Below, piece by piece: positions 7,121 through 15,903 of a DNA stretch of 62,336 nucleotides. Source of the stretch: a bacterium (lineage in GTDB: Bacteria > Bacillota > Clostridia > Lachnospirales > Lachnospiraceae); NCBI GenBank assembly GCA_004562765.1, contig SFRL01000018.1:1-62336 (forward strand), written 5' to 3'. The notes beneath the pieces were generated by a model. That model saw only the letters and a list, made by a program, of their open reading frames with translations. It searched no databases and was not told the origin of the DNA. A program made the position numbers and the translations under genes. Every line of letters begins with the position of its first letter. Position 1 is the stretch's first letter.

Positions 7121-7927
7121 ATGGCAAGAGAGTTTGAAGGAAAAACAATTTTTATTACAGGAGCGGCAAAAGGACAGGGTCGGGCGGTAGCGCTTGCCTT
7201 TGCAGCGGAAGGAGCAAATGTGATCGCGTTTGATCTGGGAGAAAAGATCTCCTATCCCGCTTACAACCGTTCTTCCAATGAGGATCTGGAAAAACTGAAG
7301 GATGAAGTGGAAGCGCTGGGTGCAAACATCGTAATTTATGCGGGTGATGTGCGAAGAGCCGCTGATGTGAAAGAGGCAGTGGAACGCGGAATCGAAGCAT
7401 TCGGGAAAATAGATATTCTGTTCAGCAATGCCGGAATTGCAGCTTACGGATATTCCCATGAACTGGAGGAAGAGCAGTGGGATGCAGTGATAGATATTAA
7501 TTTTAAGGGCGGATGGCTTGTGTCGAAATATGTGATCCCGCACATGATTGAACAGAAAAGCGGTGTGATCCTTTATAATTCGTCCATTGCAGGGTTGCGT
7601 GGCATGAATCGTATGAGCCATTATGCGGCATCCAAGCATGCGCTGATCGGTCTGGCGAGATCACAGGCAATTGAGCTGGCACCATATGGGATCCGCGTGG
7701 TCACGATCCATCCGACAGGAGTGAATACACCGATGAATGACGGATTGGCAGAACTGGAGGGTACGACGGCGGTGGAGATCGCAGAGCGATCTGCCGGAAA
7801 TCTGCTTCCGGTACCGTGGATCGAGACAGAGGACGTGGTGGAAAGTGTGAAGTTTCTGGCCAGCGACAAGGCCAGGTATATCACAGGCAGCCAGTTTGTG
7901 CTGGATGCGGGCTTGCTGACAAGATAG
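7121..7927 (+). CDS. Short-chain dehydrogenase, mycofactocin-SDR-like
   Basis: 268 residues of Rossmann-fold NAD(P)-dependent oxidoreductase. TGAAKGQGRAVALAFA (about residues 10-25) is the nucleotide loop, NAGIAAYG the structural motif, and Tyr168/Lys172 in YAASKHA the catalytic pair. The G-x-G-R loop and the insertion after the second strand (YNRSSNEDLEKL) resemble SDRs that elsewhere use mycofactocin as redox partner, although no mycofactocin genes are in this window. Located in the metY operon between metY and an AhpD-like gene. The substrate is unknown; a role in processing a thiol or hydroxyl compound is only suggested by position. Confidence 0.85.
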   Translation: MAREFEGKTIFITGAAKGQGRAVALAFAAEGANVIAFDLGEKISYPAYNRSSNEDLEKLKDEVEALGANIVIYAGDVRRAADVKEAVERGIEAFGKIDILFSNAGIAAYGYSHELEEEQWDAVIDINFKGGWLVSKYVIPHMIEQKSGVILYNSSIAGLRGMNRMSHYAASKHALIGLARSQAIELAPYGIRVVTIHPTGVNTPMNDGLAELEGTTAVEIAERSAGNLLPVPWIETEDVVESVKFLASDKARYITGSQFVLDAGLLTR

Positions 7928-7943
7928 GGAAGGAGAAAAAACA

Positions 7944-8465
7944 ATGGCATATATTTCAAAGGTAAATTATGAGGATGCTTCGGATGAAGTAAAAGGGCTG
8001 ATCGACAAACAGATCAAAGAGCATGGGAAGATCACGAATATGAAGCTGACGCTGTTACATTCGGTCCCTGCCTATCATGCGCTGATGGAGTGGTTCCCTC
8101 TGGAAGAGACCATAGAGGCATTTTTGGGTGAGCGTGCAGTAAACTTTTTCTGCTACGCGATCTCTGAGGAAAATGAGTGTCTGCTGTGCAGCGCGTTTTT
8201 CAGAAAAATCTTAAAGGAGCTGGACATTGACTTTGATACCTTCGCCTTTACGGAGGAGGAAAACCTGCTTATTCAGTACGGAAAAGCGATCGTGAATGAT
8301 GCAAATCACATTCCGAAGGAGCTGTTTGATGAGTTAAAGAAGCATTGGAACGAGGAGCAGATCGTGGCGATCACGGCCTTTGCGACGATCATGATCGCAA
8401 CGAACATCATCAACAAGTCGCTGGATGTGGAGCCGGATGAGGAGCTTCTTCCCTATACAAAATAA
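7944..8465 (+). CDS. Carboxymuconolactone decarboxylase/AhpD-like protein
   Basis: A 173-residue all-helical protein with the CMD/AhpD signature: a Glu, then Cys-Leu-Leu-Cys (ENECLLCSAFF, about residues 71-81), which forms the redox-active CxxC centre of alkylhydroperoxidase D-like proteins. The usual His downstream is not in its standard place, so peroxidase activity is uncertain. Third gene of the metY operon, 16 bases behind the SDR with a good GGAAGGAG site. The pairing of an SDR and a CMD-type thiol redox protein with metY suggests the operon handles a sulfur compound or an associated oxidative step; this is inference. Confidence 0.75.
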   Translation: MAYISKVNYEDASDEVKGLIDKQIKEHGKITNMKLTLLHSVPAYHALMEWFPLEETIEAFLGERAVNFFCYAISEENECLLCSAFFRKILKELDIDFDTFAFTEEENLLIQYGKAIVNDANHIPKELFDELKKHWNEEQIVAITAFATIMIATNIINKSLDVEPDEELLPYTK

Positions 8466-8475
8466 TAAACTAGAC

Positions 8476-8503
8476 TTGCAATTTCGTGATTTTTTGTCAT
8501 AAT
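8476..8503 (+). promoter_or_regulatory. Promoter for the ComEC-like gene
   Basis: TTGCAA (8476-8481), 16-base spacer, CATAAT (8498-8503). A short inverted repeat TTGTCA/TGACAA (8494-8515) overlaps and follows the -10 box. Confidence 0.5.
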
Positions 8504-8530
8504 TAACAGTGACAATAAGAGTGAGGCAGT

Positions 8531-9493
8531 ATGATGAAGCAAAAAGAAACACGAAAACGCAAACAGAAAAAGAAACAATGGCTGCTGACACTGCTGACGT
8601 TTGTCTGCGTGTTAGCAGCTTTGTGTATTTTTAACGGAAATATCGTACAATGGGGAAAAGAGTCTGTTGATGACAGCGTGGTATCAGATGGTACATCAGC
8701 AGGCATGGAAGTGCATTTTATCGATGTTGGGCAGGGCGATGCGACACTGATCAAGGCGGGCGGTCATGCGATGCTGATCGACGCAGGGGAAAACGATAAG
8801 GGCACAGCAGTCCAGCTCTATCTGAAAAAGCAGGGCGTGGATCGGCTGGATTATCTTATTTTGACCCATACGGACAGCGACCATATCGGTGGTGCGGACG
8901 TGATCATTTCCAAGTTTGATATCGGACAGATCTTTCTGAGTGATTTCAAGAAAGACAATAAAACGTACCGTGAGCTCATGGACAGTATGAAGAGCAGGAA
9001 CATGACTTTTTCCACCCCGGAGGTCGGGACGGAATATGAACTGGGAGATGCGATATTTACGATCATTGCCCCAAACGCTGCTTATGAGGATCCGAACAAC
9101 AGCAGTATCGCGCTGATCATGGATTATGGGGAAAATTCCTTTTTGTTCAGTGGAGACTGTGAGGATGAAGCAGAGCAGGACATTTTGGAAAACGGCATGA
9201 ATCTTGATGTGGATGTGTACCAGGCGGGGCATCATGGCAGCAGATCGTCTTCCACGGAGGATTTTCTGGATGCAATGTCACCGGAGTATGCGGTCATCAG
9301 CTGCGCGGAGGGAAACAGCTACGGACATCCGCACGCGCAGACTTTAAATAATCTGCGCGCAAGGCGCATCAAGGTGTTCCGCACCGACGAACAGGGCAGC
9401 ATTGTAGCGTACAGTGACGGAACGGAAATTACGTGGAACTGTTCGCCGAGTGACAGCTGGCAGTCAGGTGAACCTTCCGGAAACGGAAAATAA
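8531..9493 (+). CDS. ComEC C-terminal-like metallo-beta-lactamase hydrolase, membrane anchored
   Basis: A 320-residue protein with a highly basic N-terminus (KQKETRKRKQKKKQ), one membrane segment (about residues 18-35), and an extracellular metallo-beta-lactamase domain. The metal motif is LILTHTDSDHIGG (about 117-129), with later ligands in SGDC and AGHHGS. MEVHFIDVGQGDATLI and the closing SYGHPH match the nuclease-like domain of the DNA-uptake protein ComEC, but the channel part is absent. Such stand-alone proteins are common in Clostridia and act outside the membrane, perhaps on nucleic acids. An in-frame second ATG at 8534 is equally possible as the start. Confidence 0.8.
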   Translation: MMKQKETRKRKQKKKQWLLTLLTFVCVLAALCIFNGNIVQWGKESVDDSVVSDGTSAGMEVHFIDVGQGDATLIKAGGHAMLIDAGENDKGTAVQLYLKKQGVDRLDYLILTHTDSDHIGGADVIISKFDIGQIFLSDFKKDNKTYRELMDSMKSRNMTFSTPEVGTEYELGDAIFTIIAPNAAYEDPNNSSIALIMDYGENSFLFSGDCEDEAEQDILENGMNLDVDVYQAGHHGSRSSSTEDFLDAMSPEYAVISCAEGNSYGHPHAQTLNNLRARRIKVFRTDEQGSIVAYSDGTEITWNCSPSDSWQSGEPSGNGK

Positions 9494-9537
9494 AAGGCAG
9501 GAGCAGTTTGGGGACATTATCTGGGGAGGATGATGCT

Positions 9538-10599
9538 ATGGTAAAAGAACTGATCATGATGGATTATGCAGCGGTGATGCTGACGGTATGTCTGCTGATC
9601 TTTATCATCACAAACAATTATTTTCATAAAAGAGTCAGATCACTGTTTCTGGTGTCATGCGTGCTCGTGCTGGTTCTGGTGGCGGTTGATTCTGTGGAAT
9701 ATTGGACGGCATCGCTGGATCACTTGTCAGCACTGCGTGTCTGGATGTCTGCGATCGGATACAGTCTGAGACCGGCGATCGTTTTTGTCATGATCCGTTT
9801 GATGAGTCCGCAGCAGAAAAAGCCAGACTGGCTGGCACTTCCGCTTGTGATCAATGCGATCATTGCATTTTCCGCATTGTTTACGGATTTGGCATACTCG
9901 TATTCGCCGGACAATCAGTTTATCCGTGGCCCACTTGGCTATTTTGCATTTGTGACGAGCGGATTTTATCTTGTCGTACTGTTGGTCTATACATATAAGA
10001 TGTACCGTTTATCCAATATATCCGAGATGTATATATCCATTGTCGTGATCGCCATGCTCATGATCGCGACTACACTGGAATCTGTCGCAAAATGTGAGGG
10101 CATGATCAATACCATGGGTGCAGTCACACTTGTATTTTATTACCTTTATCTGAATACGCAGCAGTTCAAGCGGGATGCGTTGACAGGGGCACTGAACCGT
10201 CGGAGTTTTTATCTGGATGCGGAAAAAAATGATGCAGGCTTATGTGCAGTCATTTCTATTGACCTGAACAATCTGAAGCAGTGGAATGATGAATACGGTC
10301 ACGCAAAGGGCGACGATGCGATACGCACGCTGGCGGATAGTCTGCAACGGGCACTGGGGAAAAATTGTTATCTCTATCGCACCGGCGGAGATGAATTTAT
10401 GGTGCTCTGTTTTGGAAAAGAGGAAAAAGAGATCGAGAAAATACTGTCTGACATGAGAGCGGAGATGAGTAAAACGCCGTATGCCTGTGCCTACGGAGCT
10501 GCGTATCGCACGGAAGGAGAGGAGTTTCAAAAACTTTGCTCGCGTGCCGACCGGCAGATGTATGATGATAAGTTTCGGATGAAGCAGGAAAAAGAATAA
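9538..10599 (+). CDS. Membrane-bound diguanylate cyclase (GGDEF)
   Basis: 353 residues. The first half has about six or seven hydrophobic segments resembling a 7TM sensor. The second half is a GGDEF domain with RDALTGALNRRSF (start of the domain), DLNNLKQWNDEYGHAKGDD and the intact active-site motif GGDEF (RTGGDEFMVL). It should make cyclic di-GMP from two GTP. I see no RxxD inhibitory site of standard form upstream of GGDEF. I chose the ATG at 9538, which has GGGGAGG at good distance; a TTG at 9508 would add ten residues. It lies 44 bases after the ComEC-like gene and may be cotranscribed with it. Confidence 0.88.
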   Translation: MVKELIMMDYAAVMLTVCLLIFIITNNYFHKRVRSLFLVSCVLVLVLVAVDSVEYWTASLDHLSALRVWMSAIGYSLRPAIVFVMIRLMSPQQKKPDWLALPLVINAIIAFSALFTDLAYSYSPDNQFIRGPLGYFAFVTSGFYLVVLLVYTYKMYRLSNISEMYISIVVIAMLMIATTLESVAKCEGMINTMGAVTLVFYYLYLNTQQFKRDALTGALNRRSFYLDAEKNDAGLCAVISIDLNNLKQWNDEYGHAKGDDAIRTLADSLQRALGKNCYLYRTGGDEFMVLCFGKEEKEIEKILSDMRAEMSKTPYACAYGAAYRTEGEEFQKLCSRADRQMYDDKFRMKQEKE

Positions 10600-10685
10600 G
10601 AGATTTACGGTTAATAAAAGAAATAATTTGGTGATATTTTATTCAAAAATAACGGAAAGAGTTGTATTTTCATGCGTTTCTACCA

Positions 10686-10714
10686 TTGTATTTTGCATAA
10701 TCGTACTGTATAAT
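10686..10714 (+). promoter_or_regulatory. Promoter of the amino acid ABC operon
   Basis: TTGTAT (10686-10691), 17-base spacer, consensus TATAAT (10709-10714). Directly behind it an interrupted inverted repeat ACTTTC ... GAAAGT (10715-10740) could be an operator or leader hairpin. Confidence 0.65.
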
Positions 10715-10776
10715 ACTTTCGAGCATTAGAAAATGAAAGTGTGCTGCAGGAATAGCAGCAAAAAGGAGGAAACAAC

Positions 10777-11538
10777 ATGAAAAAGAGAATACTTTCTATC
10801 GCACTGGTAGCAGTGATGGCAGCTACCATGCTGTGTGCATGCGGCAAGAAGGAGGCCGCAGGTATGACCGTAAATAACGGAGTACTTACAATGGCAACCA
10901 ACGCATATTTCCCGCCTTATGAGTATTATCAGGGTGAGGAGATCGTCGGTATTGATGCGGAGATCGCCCAGGCAATCGCAGATAAACTTGGTCTGGAGTT
11001 GAAGATCGAGGATATGGAGTTTGATTCTATCATTACCGCAGTACAGACCGGAAAGGCTGATATGGGTCTGGCAGGTATGACCGTTACCGATGAGAGAAAG
11101 CAGTCTGTAAACTTCTCTGATACATACGCAACCGGTATTCAGGTTGTTATCGTAACAGAGGATTCCGATATCGCAAGCGTGGATGATCTGGAAGGAAAGA
11201 AGATCGGTGTGCAGCTCTCTACCACCGGTGATATCTATGCGTCAGATGATTACGGCGAGGATTTCGTAGAGCAGTACAACAAAGGTGCGGATGCGGTTAT
11301 GGCACTCAAACAGGGCAAGGTAGATGCAGTTATCATCGACAATGAGCCCGCAAAGAGCTTTGTTGCCGCAAACGAGGGACTGAAGATCCTTGACACGGAG
11401 TATGTGACCGAGGACTACGCAGCATGTATCAACAAAGAGAATGCCGAGCTGTTAGATGCAGTCAACGGTGCGCTCGCAGAGTTGAAAGAGGACGGTACGT
11501 TACAGAGTATTCTGGACAAATACATTACCGCAGAGTAA
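10777..11538 (+). CDS. Polar amino acid ABC transporter substrate-binding lipoprotein
   Basis: 253 residues with a lipoprotein signal (MKKRILSIALV... ending at the lipobox TMLCAC, so Cys about 21), followed by a type-2 periplasmic binding fold: ATNAYFPPYEYY, IVGIDAEIAQAIADKLG, and DMGLAGMTVTDERKQSVNFS, the family-3 signature. It should capture glutamine, histidine or a similar polar amino acid outside the membrane for the permease and ATPase encoded next. A hairpin terminator between this gene and the permease would give excess binding protein, as is usual. AAAGGAGG precedes the ATG. Confidence 0.93.
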   Translation: MKKRILSIALVAVMAATMLCACGKKEAAGMTVNNGVLTMATNAYFPPYEYYQGEEIVGIDAEIAQAIADKLGLELKIEDMEFDSIITAVQTGKADMGLAGMTVTDERKQSVNFSDTYATGIQVVIVTEDSDIASVDDLEGKKIGVQLSTTGDIYASDDYGEDFVEQYNKGADAVMALKQGKVDAVIIDNEPAKSFVAANEGLKILDTEYVTEDYAACINKENAELLDAVNGALAELKEDGTLQSILDKYITAE

Positions 11539-11550
11539 TTGGCATTCGGA

Positions 11551-11578
11551 GGCGGGGATAGTTTCCCCGCCTTTTTTT
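11551..11578 (+). terminator. Intra-operon attenuator between binding protein and permease
   Basis: Stem GGCGGGGA (11551-11558) with TCCCCGCC (11564-11571), followed by seven T. It sits between the binding-protein and permease genes and should reduce downstream expression. Confidence 0.85.
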
Positions 11579-11598
11579 CACGGGAGAAAGGATCTTGT

Positions 11599-12327
11599 AT
11601 GTCTGCTTTGGATGAACTAAAACAAAAAATCATATTCGTTTTTATTGAGGATCAGCGTTACATGTACATCGTCAAAGGTCTTCGCACGACGATTATTGTC
11701 ACGCTGCTTGCCTTGCTGCTCGGTCTGGTGATCGGTATTCTGGTGGCAGTGGTGCGTACCGCCCATGACCAGATGGACAAGAAAGGATTGACCGGTCTGC
11801 CCGGTCTGATCATGAATATCCTGAATGCGGTCTGCCGTGTGTACCTGACGGTGATCCGTGGAACGCCGGCAATGGTACAGCTCCTTTTAATGTATTTCGT
11901 CTTTCTGGCCAGCAGTACGAACAAGGTGCTTGTTGCGGTGCTGACCTTCGGTATCAATTCCGGCGCGTATGTAGCGGAGATCTTCCGCTCCGGTATCATG
12001 TCGATTGACAAAGGTCAGATGGAGGCCGGTCGTTCGCTGGGACTTGGATACGCGAAGACGATGCAGAAGATCATTTTGCCCCAGGCGATCAAAAATGTGC
12101 TGCCTGCGCTGGTCAATGAGATGATCACGCTGCTCAAGGAGACATCCATCTGCGGATACATTGGTCTGAATGAGATGACGCGTGGCGGAGATATCATCCG
12201 TGGCATCACCTTTGAGGCGCTGCTTCCGCTTCTCGTTGTGGCGGCGATCTATCTGGCGATCGTCATGTTCTTTACATGGATCATGAGCAAACTGGAAAGG
12301 AGGCTGCGCGAAAGTGATAACCGTTAA
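11599..12327 (+). CDS. Amino acid ABC transporter permease
   Basis: A 242-residue inner-membrane permease of the His/Glu/Gln family. It has several hydrophobic segments, the first at residues about 30-50, and the permease signature around EAGRSLGLGYAKTMQKIILPQA (the EAA loop that contacts the ATPase). The ATG at 11599 has GGAGAAAGGA upstream; longer in-frame starts would run through the terminator hairpin and are rejected. It overlaps the ATPase gene by 14 bases, which implies translational coupling. It works as a homodimer with the binding protein and the ATPase beside it. Confidence 0.92.
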   Translation: MSALDELKQKIIFVFIEDQRYMYIVKGLRTTIIVTLLALLLGLVIGILVAVVRTAHDQMDKKGLTGLPGLIMNILNAVCRVYLTVIRGTPAMVQLLLMYFVFLASSTNKVLVAVLTFGINSGAYVAEIFRSGIMSIDKGQMEAGRSLGLGYAKTMQKIILPQAIKNVLPALVNEMITLLKETSICGYIGLNEMTRGGDIIRGITFEALLPLLVVAAIYLAIVMFFTWIMSKLERRLRESDNR

Positions 12328-13036
12328 TCATTTATATAAGAGTTTTGGAGATCATGATGTGCTGGTTGATATCAATGAGCACATCGCGCCGGGAGAAAAA
12401 GTCGTGATCATCGGTCCTTCCGGTTCCGGAAAATCGACGTTTCTGCGCTGCATGAATCTGCTGGAGCAGCCGACGAGCGGTCAGATCATTTTTGACGGTG
12501 TGGATATTACACAAAAGGGAGCCAATATCAACGAGATCCGGCAGCATATGGGAATGGTTTTTCAGCATTTTAATCTGTTTCCGCATCTGTCTATTATGCA
12601 GAATCTGACGCTTGCTCCGATCGAGCTGAAGCTGATGAGCAAAGAAGAGGCAAACGAGGAGGCGATGCGTCTTCTGAATCTGGTCAACCTTTCAGAGAAG
12701 GCGGATGCCTATCCGGGTCAGCTTTCCGGAGGACAGAAACAGCGTATTGCGATCGTCCGTTCACTGATGATGAAGCCGAAAATGATGCTGTTCGACGAGC
12801 CTACTTCCGCACTGGATCCAGAGATGGTCGGTGAAGTGCTGGGTGTTATGAAGGATCTGGCGAATGACGGCATGACGATGGCTGTTGTCACCCATGAGAT
12901 GGGATTTGCCAGAGAGGTAGCGACCCGTGTGCTTTTCATGGACGAGGGAACGATCATGGAGCAGGGGACCCCGGAGCAGATCTTTAATGATCCCCAGAAT
13001 GAACGTACGAAAGAATTTTTATCAAAAGTGTTATAA
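12314..13036 (+). CDS. Amino acid ABC transporter ATP-binding protein
   Basis: 240 residues, the GlnQ/HisP-type ATPase of the transporter. Walker A is GPSGSGKST (about residues 34-42), the Q-loop follows in GMVFQHFNLFPH, the signature is LSGGQKQR, Walker B is MLFDEPTSALDPE, and the switch His is in VVTHEMGFA. It lies at the usual last place of the operon, with a strong terminator six bases behind the stop. It supplies energy for uptake of a polar amino acid through the adjacent permease. Confidence 0.95.
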   Translation: MITVNHLYKSFGDHDVLVDINEHIAPGEKVVIIGPSGSGKSTFLRCMNLLEQPTSGQIIFDGVDITQKGANINEIRQHMGMVFQHFNLFPHLSIMQNLTLAPIELKLMSKEEANEEAMRLLNLVNLSEKADAYPGQLSGGQKQRIAIVRSLMMKPKMMLFDEPTSALDPEMVGEVLGVMKDLANDGMTMAVVTHEMGFAREVATRVLFMDEGTIMEQGTPEQIFNDPQNERTKEFLSKVL

Positions 13037-13041
13037 GATCT

Positions 13042-13069
13042 ACCGCCCGGAACATTCCGGGCGGTTTTT
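13042..13069 (+). terminator. Terminator of the amino acid ABC operon
   Basis: Stem ACCGCCCGGAA (13042-13052) with TTCCGGGCGGT (13055-13065), then TTTT. Confidence 0.9.
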
Positions 13070-13109
13070 GCATATCGTAACATAATGAGAATGACAGGGA
13101 GTTTGAAAT

Positions 13110-14795
13110 ATGGATGAGCAGCAGTGCAGAGAGGCTGTCTACTCGAATGACTGGTATGATCTGATGTTACGCAATGACGATATTGTGGAGGGAATGACGG
13201 AAACAGAGTGTCTGATGAAGTTGGATGGTGCGTACCAGATGTGGTATTTTAACAGGGATATGCTGCCGGAGATCAATTTCGGAACCTATACCTACAGCGC
13301 AGTACCCAAGTGTCTGACACCACTGTCGGAGCGCGCACTGGATGCAAGCGGGATCCTGCATATCCGCAATCAGCCGAATCTGGCGCTTACGGGTCAGGGC
13401 GTGCTGATCGGGATCGTGGACAGCGGGATCTCGTTTCAGGATGCGGCATTCCGTTATGAGGACGGTTCCAGCCGCATTGTTTCTATCTGGGATCAGACCG
13501 TGGAGGACGGAACGCCGCCGATGGATTATTTTTATGGTCAGGAATATACGCAGGAGATGATCAATGAAGCACTGACCAGTGAAAATCCGATGCTCACAGT
13601 GCCGGAAAATGATCCGGTCGGACACGGCACGGCGGTTGCGTCGATCGCAGCCGGTTCGATAGATCCTGTGACCGGATTTTCAGGAGCCGCCCCCTATGCG
13701 GAACTGGCTGTTGTAAAGCTCAAGGAGGCAAAGCAGTATCTGCGCGACTTCTATTTTATCCCGGATGGGGCGGTCGCCTATCAGGAGAATGATGTCATGC
13801 TCGGCATTGATTATCTGAACCGTCTTGCCACGGCGCGCAATCAGCCCCTGGTGCTTCTGATCGCACTCGGCACGAATAACGGTACACATGGAGGAAATTC
13901 TTATCTGTCCAATTTTCTGGATGACATCGGGCAGCGTCGGCGCCGTGTGGTGGCGGTGGCGGCAGGGAATGAGGCAAATGCCCGCCATCATTATTATGGC
14001 CAGGTCTTCGACAAGGATTCGGTAGAGACGGTGGAGGTGAATGTTGAGCGCGCGATGAGCGGTTTTTCCATTGAGATGTGGTCGGCGGAGCCGCAGCTTT
14101 TTGAGGTGGCAATTGTTTCGCCGGCAGGGGAACGCCTTTCACGTATTCCGGCAGAACGGGTCGGAAGGCGGGAGTATTCGTTTGTGCTGGAGGGAACGAT
14201 GCTGACTGTGGATTACCGGATCGTAGGTACACGCAGTGCCAATCAGCTCATCTACCTGCGTTTTGACAGACCGACGAAAGGAATCTGGAAGATACTCGTC
14301 TTTCCGAAGAATTTTATTTACGGAGCTTTCCATATGTGGCTGCCCATCAGCGCATTTCTGGAGTCGCCGGTTTATTTTCTCGCCGCCAATCCGGATACGA
14401 CGCTGACCGTGCCAAGTACAGCAAGAGTACCGATGACGGTAGGCGGGTACAACGATCTGAGTGGAGCACTGTTTTTGGAATCCGGCAGGGGGTATACGAT
14501 CACCGGATCGATCAAGCCGGACTTTGTGGCACCGGCGGTAGATGTTACAGGAGCCGGCGGGCAGGCACACACCGGCACGTCCTGCAGTGCGGCGATCACA
14601 GCGGGAGCCGCAGCCATGTTTATGGAGTGGGCGGTCGTGCGGGGGAATCTGCCTGCGGCAAATACTGCGGATGTGAAAAGCGAGTTTATACGCGGCGCGG
14701 TACAGGATATCGGACAGCTTTATCCGAACCGGGAGTGGGGATACGGAAAACTGAACCTGACACAGACTTTTTTGATCCTGGCAGGGCTTTCTTGA
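13110..14795 (+). CDS. Subtilisin-like serine peptidase (S8 family)
   Basis: 561 residues with the S8 catalytic triad: Asp104 in GIVDSGI, His172 in GHGTAVAS and Ser491 in GTSCSAA. The distance from His to Ser (about 320 residues) is far longer than in plain subtilisin, so an inserted domain of about 150 residues lies between; this arrangement is typical of Csp-like and other clostridial S8 peptidases. I see no signal peptide, so it may act inside the cell or leave by another route. The first 90 residues may be a pro-region. It stands alone between the ABC operon terminator and the receiver protein gene. Physiological substrate unknown. Confidence 0.88.
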   Translation: MDEQQCREAVYSNDWYDLMLRNDDIVEGMTETECLMKLDGAYQMWYFNRDMLPEINFGTYTYSAVPKCLTPLSERALDASGILHIRNQPNLALTGQGVLIGIVDSGISFQDAAFRYEDGSSRIVSIWDQTVEDGTPPMDYFYGQEYTQEMINEALTSENPMLTVPENDPVGHGTAVASIAAGSIDPVTGFSGAAPYAELAVVKLKEAKQYLRDFYFIPDGAVAYQENDVMLGIDYLNRLATARNQPLVLLIALGTNNGTHGGNSYLSNFLDDIGQRRRRVVAVAAGNEANARHHYYGQVFDKDSVETVEVNVERAMSGFSIEMWSAEPQLFEVAIVSPAGERLSRIPAERVGRREYSFVLEGTMLTVDYRIVGTRSANQLIYLRFDRPTKGIWKILVFPKNFIYGAFHMWLPISAFLESPVYFLAANPDTTLTVPSTARVPMTVGGYNDLSGALFLESGRGYTITGSIKPDFVAPAVDVTGAGGQAHTGTSCSAAITAGAAAMFMEWAVVRGNLPAANTADVKSEFIRGAVQDIGQLYPNREWGYGKLNLTQTFLILAGLS

Positions 14796-14879
14796 AAGCT
14801 GGCAGTAGTTTTTTTCTCCGGTATCTGTTAAAATGAAAAAAGAGATGAAACGCCGACGGAAAGGCGGGGAGGACAGAAG

Positions 14880-15839
14880 ATGGCAGAGAAGAAAAAACTC
14901 TTATTATTTGGTGCGAATCAGTCACTGATCAAGGATTTTTTTTCGCAGTTGACGTATCAGTTTGAAATGCTCAGCTGCAGCAGCTGTGAGGAGGATATTA
15001 GAGGACATCTGAACTATTATGATCCGGACGCAATGGTACTTTGCGTGTATGACGAGAAGCGGGAGGAACTGTCAATGCTTGGGCGGATCAAGGATCAGCT
15101 AAAGCAGCGGGGAAGTGCGCTGATCGTTGCGGGTGACGGTACTAAGTGTGATGATTTTGAGCGTATGATGCCCCGGATGGCTGACTGCATCGTGCGCAGG
15201 GGCAGAGCTGTCAATTGTCAGATGATGGGTGGACAGATCAATTCATATCTGGATAGCATTTCCATGTTAAGAATGATTAAAAAAGAAGAGAAGCCGGCTG
15301 ATACAGATGAAATGGCCGCCAATCCGGGTAGCAGTTCCGATGCCGGTTCCGTGAATGTTTTTTCCCCTGACCCGGTTGGGAAAACGAAGGGAAAGGACTC
15401 TCTGGATGATCTGCTTGCGGCTGCCGCAGAGGCAGTGGAGGAGATGGCATCGATGCCGGTGCAGCGGGCTCCGGGGGATCGGCGTCACGTGCTGGTGGTG
15501 GACGATGACAGCAGTATGCTGCGGATGATCAAGGATATTCTGGGTGATCGCTACGATGTGGCGGCGGCGATCAGCGGAAAGGTCGCATTGAAATTTCTGG
15601 AAAGCCGGCGTACGGACCTGATCCTGCTTGACTATGAGATGCCGGAGCAGAGCGGAGCTGAGGTGTATGAGAAGATCCTGCAGAATCCGGCGCTTCGGCA
15701 TATTCCGGTTGTTTTTCTGACCGGTGTGTCTGACCGGGAACGTATTTCGGCTGTATTGGCGATGCGTCCCCGTGGATATCTGCTCAAACCGATCGACAGT
15801 GACCGGTTAAAAAAGACAGTGGAAGAGATCGTGGGGTAG
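14880..15839 (+). CDS. Two-receiver-like response regulator without DNA-binding domain
   Basis: 319 residues. The C-terminal 120 residues are a canonical receiver: acidic pocket VVDDDSSM, phospho-acceptor Asp251 in ILLDYEMP, Thr in VFLTGVS and Lys in YLLKPID. The N-terminal 110 residues look like a degenerate receiver (LLLFGANQSLIKDFF) that lacks the usual acidic cluster. A low-complexity linker joins them. No output domain is visible. It lies 64 bases before the PocR hybrid kinase and probably forms a signalling unit with it. The protein resembles, in layout, the receiver protein encoded at 37765 beside the second hybrid kinase. Confidence 0.82.
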   Translation: MAEKKKLLLFGANQSLIKDFFSQLTYQFEMLSCSSCEEDIRGHLNYYDPDAMVLCVYDEKREELSMLGRIKDQLKQRGSALIVAGDGTKCDDFERMMPRMADCIVRRGRAVNCQMMGGQINSYLDSISMLRMIKKEEKPADTDEMAANPGSSSDAGSVNVFSPDPVGKTKGKDSLDDLLAAAAEAVEEMASMPVQRAPGDRRHVLVVDDDSSMLRMIKDILGDRYDVAAAISGKVALKFLESRRTDLILLDYEMPEQSGAEVYEKILQNPALRHIPVVFLTGVSDRERISAVLAMRPRGYLLKPIDSDRLKKTVEEIVG

Positions 15840-15903
15840 CCGGATCTTTACATGGAAACCGGGAATGTACGGAGTAATCGGATGAATCATTGTGAGGGAT
15901 GAA

